Counted from the stretch's first letter, positions 22,190 through 32,550 are shown. The stretch: DNA of 64,000 nucleotides from Zygnema cylindricum (GCA_037447655.1 JBBHKE010001013.1:248001-312000); one strand, 5' to 3'. The notes: generated from the sequence alone by a model not told the origin. Numbers and translations are program-made.

Positions 22190-25100
22190 AAACAAACAAA
22201 CAATTAATAGTAAAAAAATAAAGTACATAAAGAATAAAAATAAAATAAAGCAAAGCAAAGCAAAAAAAAAAACAAAGGAAGTAAAACAAATGTGAAAAAA
22301 TTTAGTTTATGAATTACATGCCGATAAAAAAAAAGACTCACCAGCATAACGACGTCAAAATACTTCAATCTCTCAAATCCTTCGGTATTACCCTCCAAGA
22401 AAACATTTTTTTGCTTTGATTTTTTATTATTTCTAACCTCCCCATTGCCATCCTTCCTTTCCGAGAGACAATTTTCTTCCCCCCCCCCCCCTCTCCCTCT
22501 CCCTCCCCCACTCCCTCTCCCTCTCCCTCCCCCTCACCTTCTCCCTCTCCCTCTCCCTCCCTCTCTCCACCCAATTCCTCCCTCAGCCTTCCACTCAAAC
22601 TGTCCACTCCCACGTGACACACAAAGGCCCTAAACCTCTTCTTCCACTCTCCCTCCTCCCCCCCCAGGGCCCCCTCCGCACTAATTCTGGTGTGGTCTAC
22701 CGGGAGAGGGAGAGGGAGGGAACAAAAACAACAAAAGAAGAGGCAGTTGGTTTAGGTGGGGGAGGGAGAGGAAGAGGGAGAGGGAGAGGAAGAGGGAGAG
22801 GACGAGGGAGAGGGAGAGGAAGAGGGAGAGGACGAGGGAGAGGGGAGGAGAGGGAGAGGGAGGGAGGGAGGGAGGGAGGAAAATGACAAAAGAAGAGGGG
22901 TTTGGTTGAGGAGCGGGAGAGAAAGAGGGAGAGGGAGGGAGGGAGGGAGGGAAACGGCAAAAAAAGAGGGGTTCGGTTTAGGAGGGAGAGGGAGACTGGG
23001 GGAGAGAGGGAGGGAAACGGCAAAAGAATAGTGCTTTGGTTTATGGGGAAGAGGGAGGGAGGGAGGGAGGGAAGGTCAATTATTGGAACTTTAAAAAACT
23101 TACGGAACTTGCAACGTTGAAACTTACAACCTCGAAACTTAAAGCTTTGAACCTACAAATTTTGAAACTTGAAATGTTTCAAATTCAATGTTTTTTATCT
23201 TTTAAAGGCTTGAAAATCTTGTTCGAAAATTTGAAAATCTTGAACATTTGAACATTTGAAAACTTGAGCATTTAAAAATTTGAAACTCTTGAAGATTTGA
23301 ACACTTGAACATTGAACATCTGCAAATTCGAAAATCTTGAACATTTGAACATTTGAACATTTGAACATTTGAAGATTTGAATCTTTGAACATTTGAACAT
23401 TTAAACCATTTGAACATTTGAAAATTTGAGCATTTGAAAATCTGAAAATCTTGAACATTTGAACATTTGAAGATTTGAAAATCTTGAAGATTTGAACATT
23501 TGGAAATTTAAAAGTTTGAAGATTTGAAAATTTGACGAAAGTTCTGAAAATTAGAAAACTTGAAATATTGAAATCTTGAAAAATTAAAAAAATTGAAAAT
23601 TAGTAAATTCGAAAATTTGAAGAAGACTATCACCTGAGAATCGGAATTGCCGTGGATCCACTCCCGCAGCCCACCTCCAAAACTGACAGCCAATCAGGTG
23701 CCGCCACCTGGCCACAAAGTTCCGGAAATTCCGCCAAAATGTACCGCCTTTCCTGGCATTTTTGGAAGCATGGAAAAATCCAAAATTACACCGTAAACCG
23801 TATTTAGAGCAAAGAAAGTATGAGTGAGAAATTGTGAATTGGGGTTCTTATGGAGTCTTATCCATTCAAATGAAGTCCCAAAGACGTGACTGTTTTTGAA
23901 CCATTTAAAAAAATTAAGCAGGGGAGGATATATGTGCGTGTGTGTGTATATATAACAAATGCCATATTAATAACGGTAATTAGGTGAACAGCAATGTAAC
24001 AAATTCTATACAAGGACACCAATATTTCCAAGGAAGGAAGAAGAGGAAGGTTTGCGTTATAGCATGAATTAATTTTAATCCCTCTTTTTTCTTTTATTTT
24101 TGAGATTTAAGTCAACACTTGAAAGTTTGAAAAGAATGAGGCATATATCTTCTCTTTTTTTGAATGTTAATAAGTTTACGTTAAACATTAAAATTATTGC
24201 AATACTCTACGTAAGACGAGTGAAAAGTTGACAATTATTTTTATAAAGGTCATTATGAATCTATTTAAACAAAAAACAATGAAATGATTGATCGAATAAA
24301 TTTATACCTTGAAAAACTGAGCTGACGAATGTCTTTTATGGAAATTTTCCCACGCATCAGCTATTTTGGCTGTGTTCACTTTCTCTTCCTCGTTTACATC
24401 TGACACCGGGAAAAAAAAAAGGGATAAAAAAGGTTGTCAGGAAGTTAAATCGTATTCGGGTAATAATTCGCATTTTCTCTGTTTTTATAGTTTTAATACT
24501 TTGCTTTTAAACTTTCCCTAGCAAGCTTGTGAAAGAATTTTGGAAACCTAGAAAGGAAGGTTTTAAAACTCTACCGAAAATCACAATTCTCTAAGGCTGT
24601 TTTGAAATGAAAATAATTGTCTGTTTGCTTTCCTTCACTAAATACGAAGAAAGCTTGAAAAAAAACCACATTTGGTACCAAGAACCCTAATTGGTTGCAT
24701 TTCACACTAATTACTGTGCACATTTGCTATTTGAGTGAATAAAATTTTGGTTTCAGTTCGTTTATGTTATTGCATGGTTATAGATGTTTTTGAATTGCAA
24801 TATAATTATTCTCTCGCTCCCCCTCCCTCTCTCACTCTTCCTCCCTCTCTCCCTCTTCCTCCCTCTCTCCCTCTCTCACTCTTCCTCCCTCTCTCCCTCT
24901 CTCACTCTTCCTCCCTCTCTCCCTCTCTCACTCTTCCTCCCTCTCTCCCTCTCTCACTCTTCCTCCCTCTCTCCCTCTCTCATTCTTCCTCCCTCTCTCC
25001 CTCTCTCCCCTCCCAAACCAATGACCGCCCTCTCCTACCATCCTCTGTGCTCAAAAATGTCAATTCCTTCCCTCCTTCTTCCTCCCCCTCCTCCTCCGTC

Positions 25101-25279
25101 TCTCGCTCTCTCTCCGCCCACTCCCGCAATTGCTCCCATTCGAAGTCGTGAGAGTGGTATGACGTGGCCGCGTGACACGTGTCACCGTCATCTCCACTTG
25201 TCCGTTTCGAAAAGTTGTGGAAAGCAATCGGGTGACGGAGAAAGGAGGGCGGAATGACGGGCGAATGACAGGCAGCCAT
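19380..25279 (-). CDS. METTL2/6/8-type tRNA 3-methylcytidine methyltransferase, multi-exon
   Basis: Exons by reading and phase: 25039-25279, 24308-24399, 23634-23752, one short exon not found (between 23633 and 22697), about 22538-22696, an exon ending at 22342 (start uncertain, no higher than about 22400), 21963-22065, 21205-21347 and 19380-19487 with stop TAA. Visible blocks: [29 protein letters not shown] motif [69 protein letters not shown] and C-terminal [20 protein letters not shown]. This series defines the METTL2/6/8 family, which methylates C32 of some tRNAs using SAM. Residues 1-29 contain no Asp/Glu but several Arg/Lys/His, so organelle import is possible. The missing exon should encode the end of motif I to the acidic loop. 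Introns are filled with GA/CT and AT repeats. Confidence 0.85.
19570..19740. mobile_element. Decayed TA-flanked MITE (M1-short relative), intron 8
   Basis: It contains GGGAGATTGTAGTCCACTTC and a following AATAGTGTT-like stretch as in the 199-bp MITEs, and resembles 14000-14080 inverted. The terminal repeats are too worn to place exactly. It lies next to the last exon of the METTL gene, just upstream on the gene strand. Confidence 0.5.
19748..19882. repeat. (CTCTCC)n simple repeat
   Basis: A CT-rich polypyrimidine run on the + strand, within METTL intron 8. Confidence 0.9.
20349..21197. repeat. 850-bp (GGGAGA)n polypurine array in METTL intron 8
   Basis: A near-pure purine tract on the + strand with higher-order repeats of about 110 bp, each with GGAGGAGGGAGAAGGAGAGG-like and GAGAAAAAGAGAGCGG-like parts. 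On the gene strand it is polypyrimidine. Long ORFs on both strands here are artefacts of the repeat. Confidence 0.95.
21358..21956. repeat. A/T-run rich intron 7 of METTL gene
   Basis: Alternating poly(A) and poly(T) runs with no coding signal lie between the exons at 21963-22065 and 21205-21347. Intron 6 (22066-22341) is similar, with A-runs at about 22069-22091 and 22155-22188. Confidence 0.8.
22700..23075. repeat. GA-rich minisatellite in METTL intron
   Basis: Four imperfect units combine a (GAGGGA)n part with a linker of the type ACGGCAAAAGAAGAGGGGTT. The region lies where the missing METTL exon should be. Confidence 0.85.
23170..23625. repeat. 9-bp tandem repeat (GAACATTT-type) in METTL intron 3
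   Basis: More than 40 imperfect copies of a 9-bp unit close to CATTTGAAA / CATTTGAAC. The unit length is a multiple of three, so ORFs run through it (Phe/Lys/Cys-rich) without meaning. Confidence 0.92.
24816..25015. repeat. 26-bp CT minisatellite in METTL intron 1
   Basis: About six copies of a 26-bp unit beginning CACTCTTCCTCCCTCTC. It lies immediately inside the first intron. Confidence 0.92.
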
Positions 25280-25319
25280 CGCACGTGTCAGGTTTTTGAG
25301 AGTGGTTATTTTCCAGCCC

Positions 25320-25350
25320 TTAACCCTAGACCCTAGTCTTAACCCTAAAT
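25320..25350 (-). promoter_or_regulatory. Telo-box cluster upstream of METTL gene
   Basis: Three AACCCTA/ACCCTAG-type copies lie 40-70 bp upstream of the proposed ATG (25279). In plants telo-boxes (AAACCCTAA) are common near the transcription start of translation-related genes, which fits a tRNA-modifying enzyme. The exact transcription start is not visible. Confidence 0.55.
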
Positions 25351-25405
25351 ATCAGAGGGAGCGCACGAGTTCGAATATTCAAAACTTTTTAAAATCAGTA
25401 CGCTA

Positions 25406-25613
25406 CACCGCCAATCGCTATTAGCGTTGTGTACGCTAATCCCGTCCCGCTTTTTTTTTTTATTATTCTCAAATAGAATTATCCACACTATTTAAAAAAA
25501 GCCCTAATTCCTAATTAGAGTAATCGATTTCTTCCAAAATTTCCAAATTCCCAATTAGCGTACACCACGCTAAATAATACTCTAATTTATTTAAGTACTC
25601 TAATTTGGCACGC
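25406..25613. mobile_element. TA-flanked MITE, M1-217 type, right end missing
   Basis: The left end CACCGCCAATCGCTATTAG follows TA. The interior matches 28551-28767 (CCGTCCCGC, then a T-run and CTCAAATAGAATTATCCAC). The right terminal repeat is absent; the next MITE begins at 25616. Confidence 0.75.
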
Positions 25614-25615
25614 TA

Positions 25616-26153
25616 CACCGCGCATCGTTATTAGTGTCAAGGTCACTAATTTGGGTTCTTAAAATTTTGATTTTTTTCCAAAAATAGTATACGTGATTTA
25701 ATTTTTCCTTGACGTTAATTGAGGTTCCGTACAAATTAGCGTACAGAACGAAAGTACAATAATATGTAAATAGTGTGGTGTACGGTCGATGTCAGACCGT
25801 ACATAAATGTACCTTTTTAGTTTAATATTTTACAAAAAATGAATTAAATCGGACGCGTTCGCATAGGAACGTGCGCTAATTAAACGGGATTGGTCTGACA
25901 TGTAAATAAGTCTGACATGTACGGATATTTAAATTTCACTACGGTGTACTATTTTTTATATTTTGTACGGATACATATAATAATGTGTATATTCGTACAG
26001 AATTTTTTCCATTTTTGCTGTTCCAAATTAGCGTTAACACTGAAATTAGAATAAACCTTTTTTTTTTTTAATTTCAAATTCTTAATTAGCGTCAATGACG
26101 ATATATTTACTTACACACTATTTAAACTTTGACACTAATAACGATGCGCGGTG
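25616..26153. mobile_element. TA-flanked MITE, M1-long
   Basis: A 538-bp element with ends CACCGCGCATCGTTATTAG and the inverse, TA on both sides. It contains a GTACGGTC...GACCGTAC inverted stretch also present in 12214-12748 and 27621-28155. No transposase frame. Confidence 0.9.
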
Positions 26154-26165
26154 TAATATCCTCTA

Positions 26166-26363
26166 CACCGCCAATCGCTATTAGAGTCAAGGATTAAATA
26201 GCCTCAAACAACAATTAGCGGTATTGATTCTAATTTAGTTCCTGAGACGAGGCAGATTATAATCCACGTACTTAAATAGCGTTATTAATTGTATTTCAGG
26301 TTTTTTTTTTTTGAAAAAAGGGCACCGAATTGGCGTTATATACTCTAATAGCGATTGACGGTG
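26166..26363. mobile_element. TA-flanked MITE, M1-short
   Basis: A 198-bp element with ends CACCGCCAATCGCTATTAG and CTAATAGCGATTGACGGTG, flanked by TA. Confidence 0.88.
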
Positions 26364-26429
26364 TACTGTAAATAAGGAATTCGTACATAATCTGGCAAAA
26401 CGTACAGTTTATCGTCAATATGACGTTTG

Positions 26430-26700
26430 CACTACGTGGTTTGTTAAAACGCAGTTACATGATAACGGCATGTATTAAATCATTATTTGTACTTTTCTAC
26501 TTAATAAAGTACAATTTTGCACGGTTGTCCGTACTCCACACTATTTAAAACGAACCTATATTAGAATTAAATACGCTAATTAAACTTTACCTTAAATAGA
26601 ATAATGAAAAAATTAGAATCATTTACACTATTTCATGTGATAGAGTCGAAATTTCGAGCGACCGAATTAGAGTAATTTACTCTAATTACGATTCGCGGTG
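26430..26700. mobile_element. 5'-truncated TA-flanked MITE, M1-616 type
   Basis: The right half matches 62270-62540 and ends CTCTAATTACGATTCGCGGTG before TA. No left terminal repeat is found; the left limit is approximate. Confidence 0.7.
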
Positions 26701-27414
26701 TACTGGATGGCTGCAATATTATAGGCGTAAATGTCGACCGTTGGAAATTTCACTTTTTTAGATTCACAAAGCAATCATGCACATCGTCCAGTGTGAGGAG
26801 ACTCTCCTCGGGAGGAGAAATTCCTCACACTGGTCGCGTACCATTGGTACACGTGAAAACTAGAAAAAAAATCCACCACGAACAGGCAATGTGAATCAAA
26901 CACGTCGTACACGCAATGTGCCTCCCGCCACAGTGTATGAAGGTCGACCGAAATATCTTCGCACGCTCCCTTCTGACATCCGCTGACCTTAAAAGTTTGC
27001 GGCGCCTTTTTGACATTCCGTTCCGTAATTTTGATTTTCAATTTCAAAATTAAAATCCAATCGCAAAATTTTCGTACGAGTCATTAACTACCTCCACCCG
27101 TACAAATATTATGTACAAATTTTTTGCTTGAATAATATTTCTAGATTTTAAGAATCAGAAAAATAACTTGCGTGGCGCCAATCATAATTGATAAACGATG
27201 TCTACTGGCAAGACATAATGGAAGGACTTGCCGGTAAACACTAGAAATAGACATATCCGCATGTTTACTGGGACTGCCTAATAGAGAACAGGCCTAAGGT
27301 CTTTGTTTCATAAAAACATTAAAAGTCGTGATTTGTGACTGGGAAAGGCATGAGATTGTGTCGATACAACGACATTATTCAATATTCAATTAAAAGTTAT
27401 AGTACGCTACAATA
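26701..27414. other. No gene seen; contains a strong small hairpin
   Basis: The minus frame around 26775-27047 shows no domain. The only structured feature is the hairpin at 26788-26833. Confidence 0.5.
26788..26833. repeat. Near-perfect 46-bp hairpin
   Basis: Outer arms CCAGTGTGAGGA and TCCTCACACTGG are perfect complements. Inside them CTCCTC and GAGGAG pair around a GG loop. Confidence 0.85.
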
Positions 27415-27613
27415 CACCGTGAATCGTTATTAGCGTATATAAATTATTTGTGTGAAGAAAAATTTAGTGTCATTCATTCTTATTTAGTGCTAGGAGACGT
27501 GGTAGATTATGGTCCACTTCCTTAAATAGTGTAATTTATTATATTTAAGGTATCAATGTCAAAATTTTGGGGTGCCGATATAGCGTACATAAGGTTAATA
27601 ACGATTCACGGTG
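27415..27613. mobile_element. TA-flanked MITE, M1-short
   Basis: 199 bp, ends CACCGTGAATCGTTATTAG and the inverse, TA on both sides. The interior includes TTAAGGTATCAATGTC-like sequence shared with 28207, 53081 and the host element of 59209-60264. Confidence 0.9.
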
Positions 27614-27620
27614 TACTGTA

Positions 27621-28155
27621 CACCGCAAATCGTTATTAGTGTCAAAGTCACTAATTTGGGTTCTTAAAATTTTGATTTTTTTCCTCAAATAGGATACATG
27701 ATTTTAATTTTTCCTTGACTTTAATTAAGTTACTGTACAAAATAGCGTAAAGAACGAAAGTATAATATTAAAATAGTGTGGTGTACGGTAGATGTTAGAC
27801 CGTACATAATTGTACCTTTTCAAGTGAAAATTTTACAAAAAATGAATTAAATCAGACGCGCACGCGTAGGAACGTGCTCTCAATAAACGGGATTAGTCTG
27901 ACACGTAAAGAAGTCCGACATGTACCGATATTTAAATTTCACGACGGCGTGCGATTTCTAATATTTTGTACGGATACATATATTAATGTATATAATCGTA
28001 CGGCAATTATTCCATTTTTGTTGTTCCCAAATTAGCATAATGCCGAAATTAGAATACAACTTTTTCCTTTAAAATTTAAATTATTAATTAGCATCAATTA
28101 CGGTATATTTTCTTCAACACTATTTAACCTTTGACACTAATAACGATTCGCGGTG
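27621..28155. mobile_element. TA-flanked MITE, M1-long
   Basis: 535 bp, ends CACCGCAAATCGTTATTAG and CTAATAACGATTCGCGGTG with TA flanks. It lies five bases from the TA of the preceding MITE. Closely related to 25616-26153. Confidence 0.9.
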
Positions 28156-28206
28156 TACTGTATAGTACAGTAAAACGATTCCGATGTATTACTGTAGTAT
28201 GATGTA

Positions 28207-28412
28207 CACCGTGAATCGTTATTAGCCTTATGTACTCTATATCGGCACCCCAAAAGTTTGACATTGATACCTTAAATAGAATAAATTAGACTATTAAAGG
28301 ACGTGGACCATAATCTGCCACGTCTCCTAGCACTATATTAGAATGAATGACGCTAATTTTTTCTTTACTCTAATAATTTCTATAGTCTAATAAGTAATAA
28401 CGATTCAAGGTG
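28207..28412. mobile_element. TA-flanked MITE, M1-short, inverted
   Basis: 206 bp, ends CACCGTGAATCGTTATTAG and TAATAACGATTCAAGGTG with TA flanks. The interior is in reverse orientation to 27415-27613. Confidence 0.88.
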
Positions 28413-28548
28413 TAGTGTTGGGTATCGAGGACCACTTTCCTTTATTCGATATGTACCGAATTTTAGGTACCCGATAATCGATATATTGCTTCGATATATC
28501 GATGCAGCTAGCAGTACTAGCTGCTACTGGTAGTACTAGTGCTGCAAC
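28413..28548. mobile_element. hAT-type fragment, family H2 (left end only)
   Basis: It begins TAGTGTTGGGTATCGAGG, like the ends of the complete element at 60884-61690, and contains the CGATATATCG-rich interior. The right end is missing. A small inverted repeat AGCTAGCAGTACTAGCTGCT lies at about 28507-28526. Confidence 0.7.
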
Positions 28549-28550
28549 TA

Positions 28551-28767
28551 CACCGCCAATCGTTATTAGCGTTGTGTACGCTAATTCCGTCCCGCTTTTT
28601 TTTATTTTTATTCTCAAATAGAATTATCCACACTATTTCAAAAAAACCCTAATTCCTAATTAGAATAGACGATTTCTTCGAAAATTTTCAAATTCCCAAT
28701 TAGCGTAAACCACGCTAATTATTCGTATACTCTAAAAAAACTTACACGCTAATAACGATTGGCGGTG
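28551..28767. mobile_element. TA-flanked MITE, M1-217 type
   Basis: 217 bp, ends CACCGCCAATCGTTATTAG and CTAATAACGATTGGCGGTG, flanked by TA. It is the complete relative of 25406-25613. Confidence 0.9.
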
Positions 28768-28779
28768 TAGTTTTTTGCC

Positions 28780-29119
28780 TCTTCCCAAGAGGCGGAGTGG
28801 CTTCCATACTACGGTGCTAATACCCCATTCTCCTTGCCTCCATAGACCCCACCTTGTCGTTCCAACCATAGAGTGTTATATAAGTCTCTTCAAGCCTATA
28901 CTTCTTGCTCTTCTTAAAGGTTATAAACCCTTTCAATTTTACTTCCAGTCCAACTTCCGCCTACAACACTGCAACCCGCCCACAAACTGTTAAGATCCGT
29001 AGAATTGAGGCTTAGAGTGGAAGATCTCGTAAAAGGGAATGATGAGCCGACCAGATTGGCCGGCTCAATTTTCCCAAGTGTGGGACATGCCAATTCTCAG
29101 CTTTCACAAATATCTAACA
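28780..29119 (+). repeat. Probable 5' LTR remnant of another LTR element
   Basis: The segment contains a TATA-like GTTATATAAGTC at about 28876 and ends CTAACA immediately before a primer-binding-like site. The left border is uncertain. The ORF inside it has no domain. Confidence 0.5.
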
Positions 29120-29132
29120 TGGTATGAGAGCC
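29120..29132 (+). promoter_or_regulatory. Degenerate primer-binding site
   Basis: TGGTATGAGAGCC differs by one base from the tRNA-iMet site TGGTATCAGAGCC and lies directly after the CA end of the LTR remnant. Confidence 0.6.
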
Positions 29133-29540
29133 AGATGGGATTGCGGATGTAATTATTGACTTCCCCGTGAGGCGGAGTGTTGGATTGACACGTGGACGCT
29201 GGTTCAATATGGTGTGTAATGTGGTATGCCCACACTCGAAGCCGCTTAAAATAAATCGGTAATTACCCCCCAGTGTTGGAAGTGGGCGTGGTGAGAAACG
29301 AATTCGAGGTACGAGAGGGGGTGATAAACGAGGTGGCGAAGAGGGTGGGAGGGGCGACTATTGGAAATGGTGGTTATACAATTGGTGAAGAAATAAACAC
29401 ATTGCATTCAAATAACAATAGTTGCATTTTTCAAAGTCGTGAAGTAGTATTTTTTGTCTTGGGTTACTCTTCTACTTACAAAAAAAATAATGTTCGTGAT
29501 TTTTTTGACTATTTGTATCGATTGTCAACAATAAAAATGC
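29133..29540. other. Leader-like sequence, no gene recognised
   Basis: A frame at 29273-29920 runs through this region into a hAT fragment, so it is not a unit. No gag motif is visible. Confidence 0.4.
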
Positions 29541-29830
29541 TAGTGTTGCATATCGGTAGGGTTTTGCCGATGACCGATATGTTTATTTTTTGGCTAACCG
29601 ATAATCGATATATTAGCACGATATATGGGTACTGGTGTTATCGCGATATAAAAATGATAAAATCGATTTTTTCATCACTGTCGGTTTTTTATCGCGATAA
29701 CACCGGTATCGATAACTATCGTCGAAAAATGTACGGTTTATATCGTATAGTTCTACGGGTTATTCCACGGACACGTCGCCAACCCTTCCTCCTCCCCCCC
29801 CTCCCCACTGATTTCAAAAAACAATCACGA
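29541..29830. mobile_element. hAT-type fragment, family H1 (left end)
   Basis: It starts TAGTGTTGCATATCGGTAG and has the CGATATATTAG and CACCGGTATCGATAACTATC motifs of H1. The right end is absent; the limit is approximate. Confidence 0.7.
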
Positions 29831-30008
29831 TATTTGCTTGGTTTCGACACTATACAACATACTATACACTACTATTTTAAATTGTTTTGTATTGTTAATG
29901 TGCTGCGCTGTTCGTATTGAACTCCTATTATATAAAGTACAGAAGAGATTGTCATGCGTGGTATGCCACGCTAAATACATTAGTAATATAATACAATATA
30001 TTATAAAG

Positions 30009-30933
30009 TGTAATTTTGTGACCTCCATTGGCCCACAGAATATCCAACTTATATAAATCCTCTAGGATAGAATCGCCCTTCCGACTTTCAGATCAAGTAA
30101 CAACCACCCGATCAGACAAGATTTTTGACCAACTTCACCCCTGTAAGGAACTGACTCCCTTGAGTTAGACGCAAAAAGAATCACTGAATTTCCTCCTCTG
30201 AGCAGTGAGTTATGAGTGGCCAAAGATAACCTATTTATACCAAAAGGTCACGTGGAGATAGGCGCCTCAAAAACACTAAGTCCCTAAACCTCTACTCACA
30301 CCTAACTACTACTATACCCTAGACCTATGAGAAGACTATACAGTACAAGAAGGTATAGTGGCCGCTGTACTTCTTGTACGGCCATTGTACGACATGGCCT
30401 TCTAGTTTACGACCGCCAGCTTGAGAGCCTTGGTTCCTCCTCTCGTCTTCTCCGGTAGCCAATGATATACTGCCACGTGGCATTGCGTGAGATTGTTCCC
30501 CAATAGCTACCAAAAGTTCATTCTAGGTTTGTGGTTAAAATGACGACCGTGCGATCGTGTTAATTTAAAAGGTCCTATCCGCGTCCGTGCATTTTATCAA
30601 TTTATATATACAACTTCGTCCGTTCGTTCTGTTAAATGAATTAAACGCCGCGGTAATGTTGAAATAATTACCACGCCCCATGTATGTAACTATTCTTTTA
30701 CGACTTGTTGGATAAGGCGGACGGCTACTTTCACCGGCGGTGACTGTGTAGGACTAGGATCAAATCTTGGTCTAGTCACATAAATTTTTATTAGAGGTTC
30801 TGTCCTCTGTGTGTCTCCTTACCTGCCTCAACTGCTTAAAGGTAGCCATGGTTGCCTAAGTCTCAGTGACTACAACAAGTAAATAGACTTAAAGTGGCGG
30901 CTAGGACAAGCAACTAGGAAATTCATTTCAACA
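30009..30933 (-). repeat. 3' LTR of copia element C1 (family L1)
   Basis: The minus-strand LTR begins TGTTGAAATG at 30933 and ends near 30009. It follows the coding region of a minus-strand copia element. It carries the tRNA-like module (A-box-like 30709-30720, T-arm-like 30753-30770). About 925 bp. Confidence 0.8.
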
Positions 30934-31500
30934 CTCTCTTTATTTTTAAGTCTTGTTTTTCATTAAGCCCACATTTCCTTCCCCAAAATATCAGTTTTGG
31001 GCAAGGGACAGGTTTTGTCATCATTTCTCCATCTGGTTTATATTCCAATTGTATAATTTTATCCTCAACCTTTTCACTAACAAAGCTCAATCTGACATCC
31101 ATATGCTTTGCCTTAAAATGATGTTTGGGATTTGCTCAATTGGCAATTGCGGTCTGATTGTCACAGAACACACTTTGCACATCATTCTTTAAAATCAAAG
31201 CTCTTGGAGCAAGGATTCACCCTCATTAAATCCTTTACAACAGAGCAAGAGGCCATGTACTCAACCTCAATTGTGGACTGAGGCACAACCTTTTGTTGCT
31301 TGCTGCTCCAACAGCAAACCTATTCTCAAAATACAAAACATACTCAGATGTACATCTCTTCATTGAAGCATCCCCAAAACTGGCATCACTCCTAGTGGTG
31401 ATGCGAGTATTGTCCTCTCCCAAATTCAACCATAAATCTCTCGTTCATATCAAGTACCTCATTACACTCTTGGATGCTTCCCAATCACTTTTCCTAGGAT
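30934..31500 (-). pseudogene. Ty1/copia RNase H (element C1)
   Basis: The minus strand shows the copia RNase H block (STIEVEYMASCS, then FCDNQTAI and KAKHMDVRL) in broken frames, followed by a polypurine-like stretch before the LTR. The related fragment at 41371-41628 keeps STMEAEYMASCS, so the E-to-V-type change here is decay. RNase H would remove the RNA template during reverse transcription. Confidence 0.8.
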
Positions 31501-31639
31501 CATTCAGACTTCTGCTCAATATTCGTATAGATGCCGCTATATCGGCCGGGTACAGTTTATATAATAGATCAAACTACGAGAACCTGTCTGTAAGGACTGT
31601 TTTTCATAAATTCTCTTTCCTGCGCTCATAACTCATCAT

Positions 31640-32550
31640 CAAGAATTACAACTCCCTCTTCTGAACTCCCATTTTTTCCCTTCTTTCAATCCATTGGAGT
31701 AGTACAACTATTTACCTTATCCATTTTGAATTTTTCAAGCATATTTTCGATTTCCTCCTTTTGAGTTAGTGTGATTATTTTCTTCTCTGTATCCCTCTCC
31801 ATCTGAATTCCCAAAATATATTTTGCTTCCCCCAAATCCGTCCTCTCAAATCTACTCTTTAGATCCTTTTTTCAGTTTATTATTTTTCTCCACTGATTTA
31901 CTTAAGACAAGCAAATCATCAACATAATTTGCAATGAAAATTTTACCCTCCTCATCCTCGAATAGATAAATAGAATGATTCAAACTGATTTGGACATATC
32001 CCAGTTTTGTCAAAAAATCATCCAGTTTCTTGTTCCATTGGCGGGGAGCTTGTTTGACTCCTTGAATTGACTTTATCTGTCTGTACACCTTGCTTTCTTC
32101 TCCTTCCTCCACAAAACCTCCGGCTGCCACATGAAGATATTTTTTTCCAATTCTCAGTGTAAGAAGGTTGTTTGCTTTCTTCTCCTTCCTCCGCAAAACC
32201 TTCCACGTATGAAGATCTCTCTTCCAATTCTCTGTGTAAGAAGGCTTGTCCATCTGGTGCACTTCGATGTCTATGTTGCCGCTAAACTAAGTAGGATTCG
32301 GACGAAGGGAAATCTAACCACCAGAGCTAAGGTCTCCTCATAATCAATCCATATCCTTTGGCCACTAATCTGGCCTTGTACTGCTCGATAGTGTTATCTA
32401 GGTTGATTTTCAACCTAAATACCCACTTGCATCCAATCAGTTTTCTGTCCGTGGGACGTCCACCCACTCCCGTGTATTTGCTTCCATAATATAAGCCATT
32501 TCATCATTAATTGCTGTCATCCATCTGCTTCTTTCTGGACTATTAATTGT
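31640..32550 (-). pseudogene. Ty1/copia reverse transcriptase (element C1)
   Basis: Reading from 32550 downward, the RT start (CKWVFRLKINLDNTIEQYKA), a damaged middle, IKSIQGVKQAPRQWN, the catalytic YVDDLLVL at about 31915, and LGEAKYILGIQ are visible in several frames. The catalytic Asp pair is intact, but stops, frameshifts and an internal partial duplication of about 70 bp (32098-32163 against 32180-32247) make the gene dead. Confidence 0.85.

Noticed and set aside
22365-22622. Glu/Gly repeat as a real part of the METTL protein
   Set aside because: The frame that reads the repeat does not continue into DVVML; a GTGAGG donor at 22537 lets most of it be intron, though the exact acceptor is unresolved.
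23170-23625. Regular short repeats that could suggest a CRISPR-like or structural array
   Set aside because: No unique spacers; a simple 9-bp satellite in an intron of a eukaryotic gene.
25320-25350. Interstitial telomere
   Set aside because: Only three imperfect CCCTA units; a telo-box near a gene start is more likely.
26775-27047. 90-residue minus-strand ORF
   Set aside because: No motif, and the hairpin lies at its C-terminal side beyond any plausible coding need.
29273-29920. 215-residue ORF
   Set aside because: It crosses from an LTR leader into a hAT fragment; no domain, so an accidental frame.
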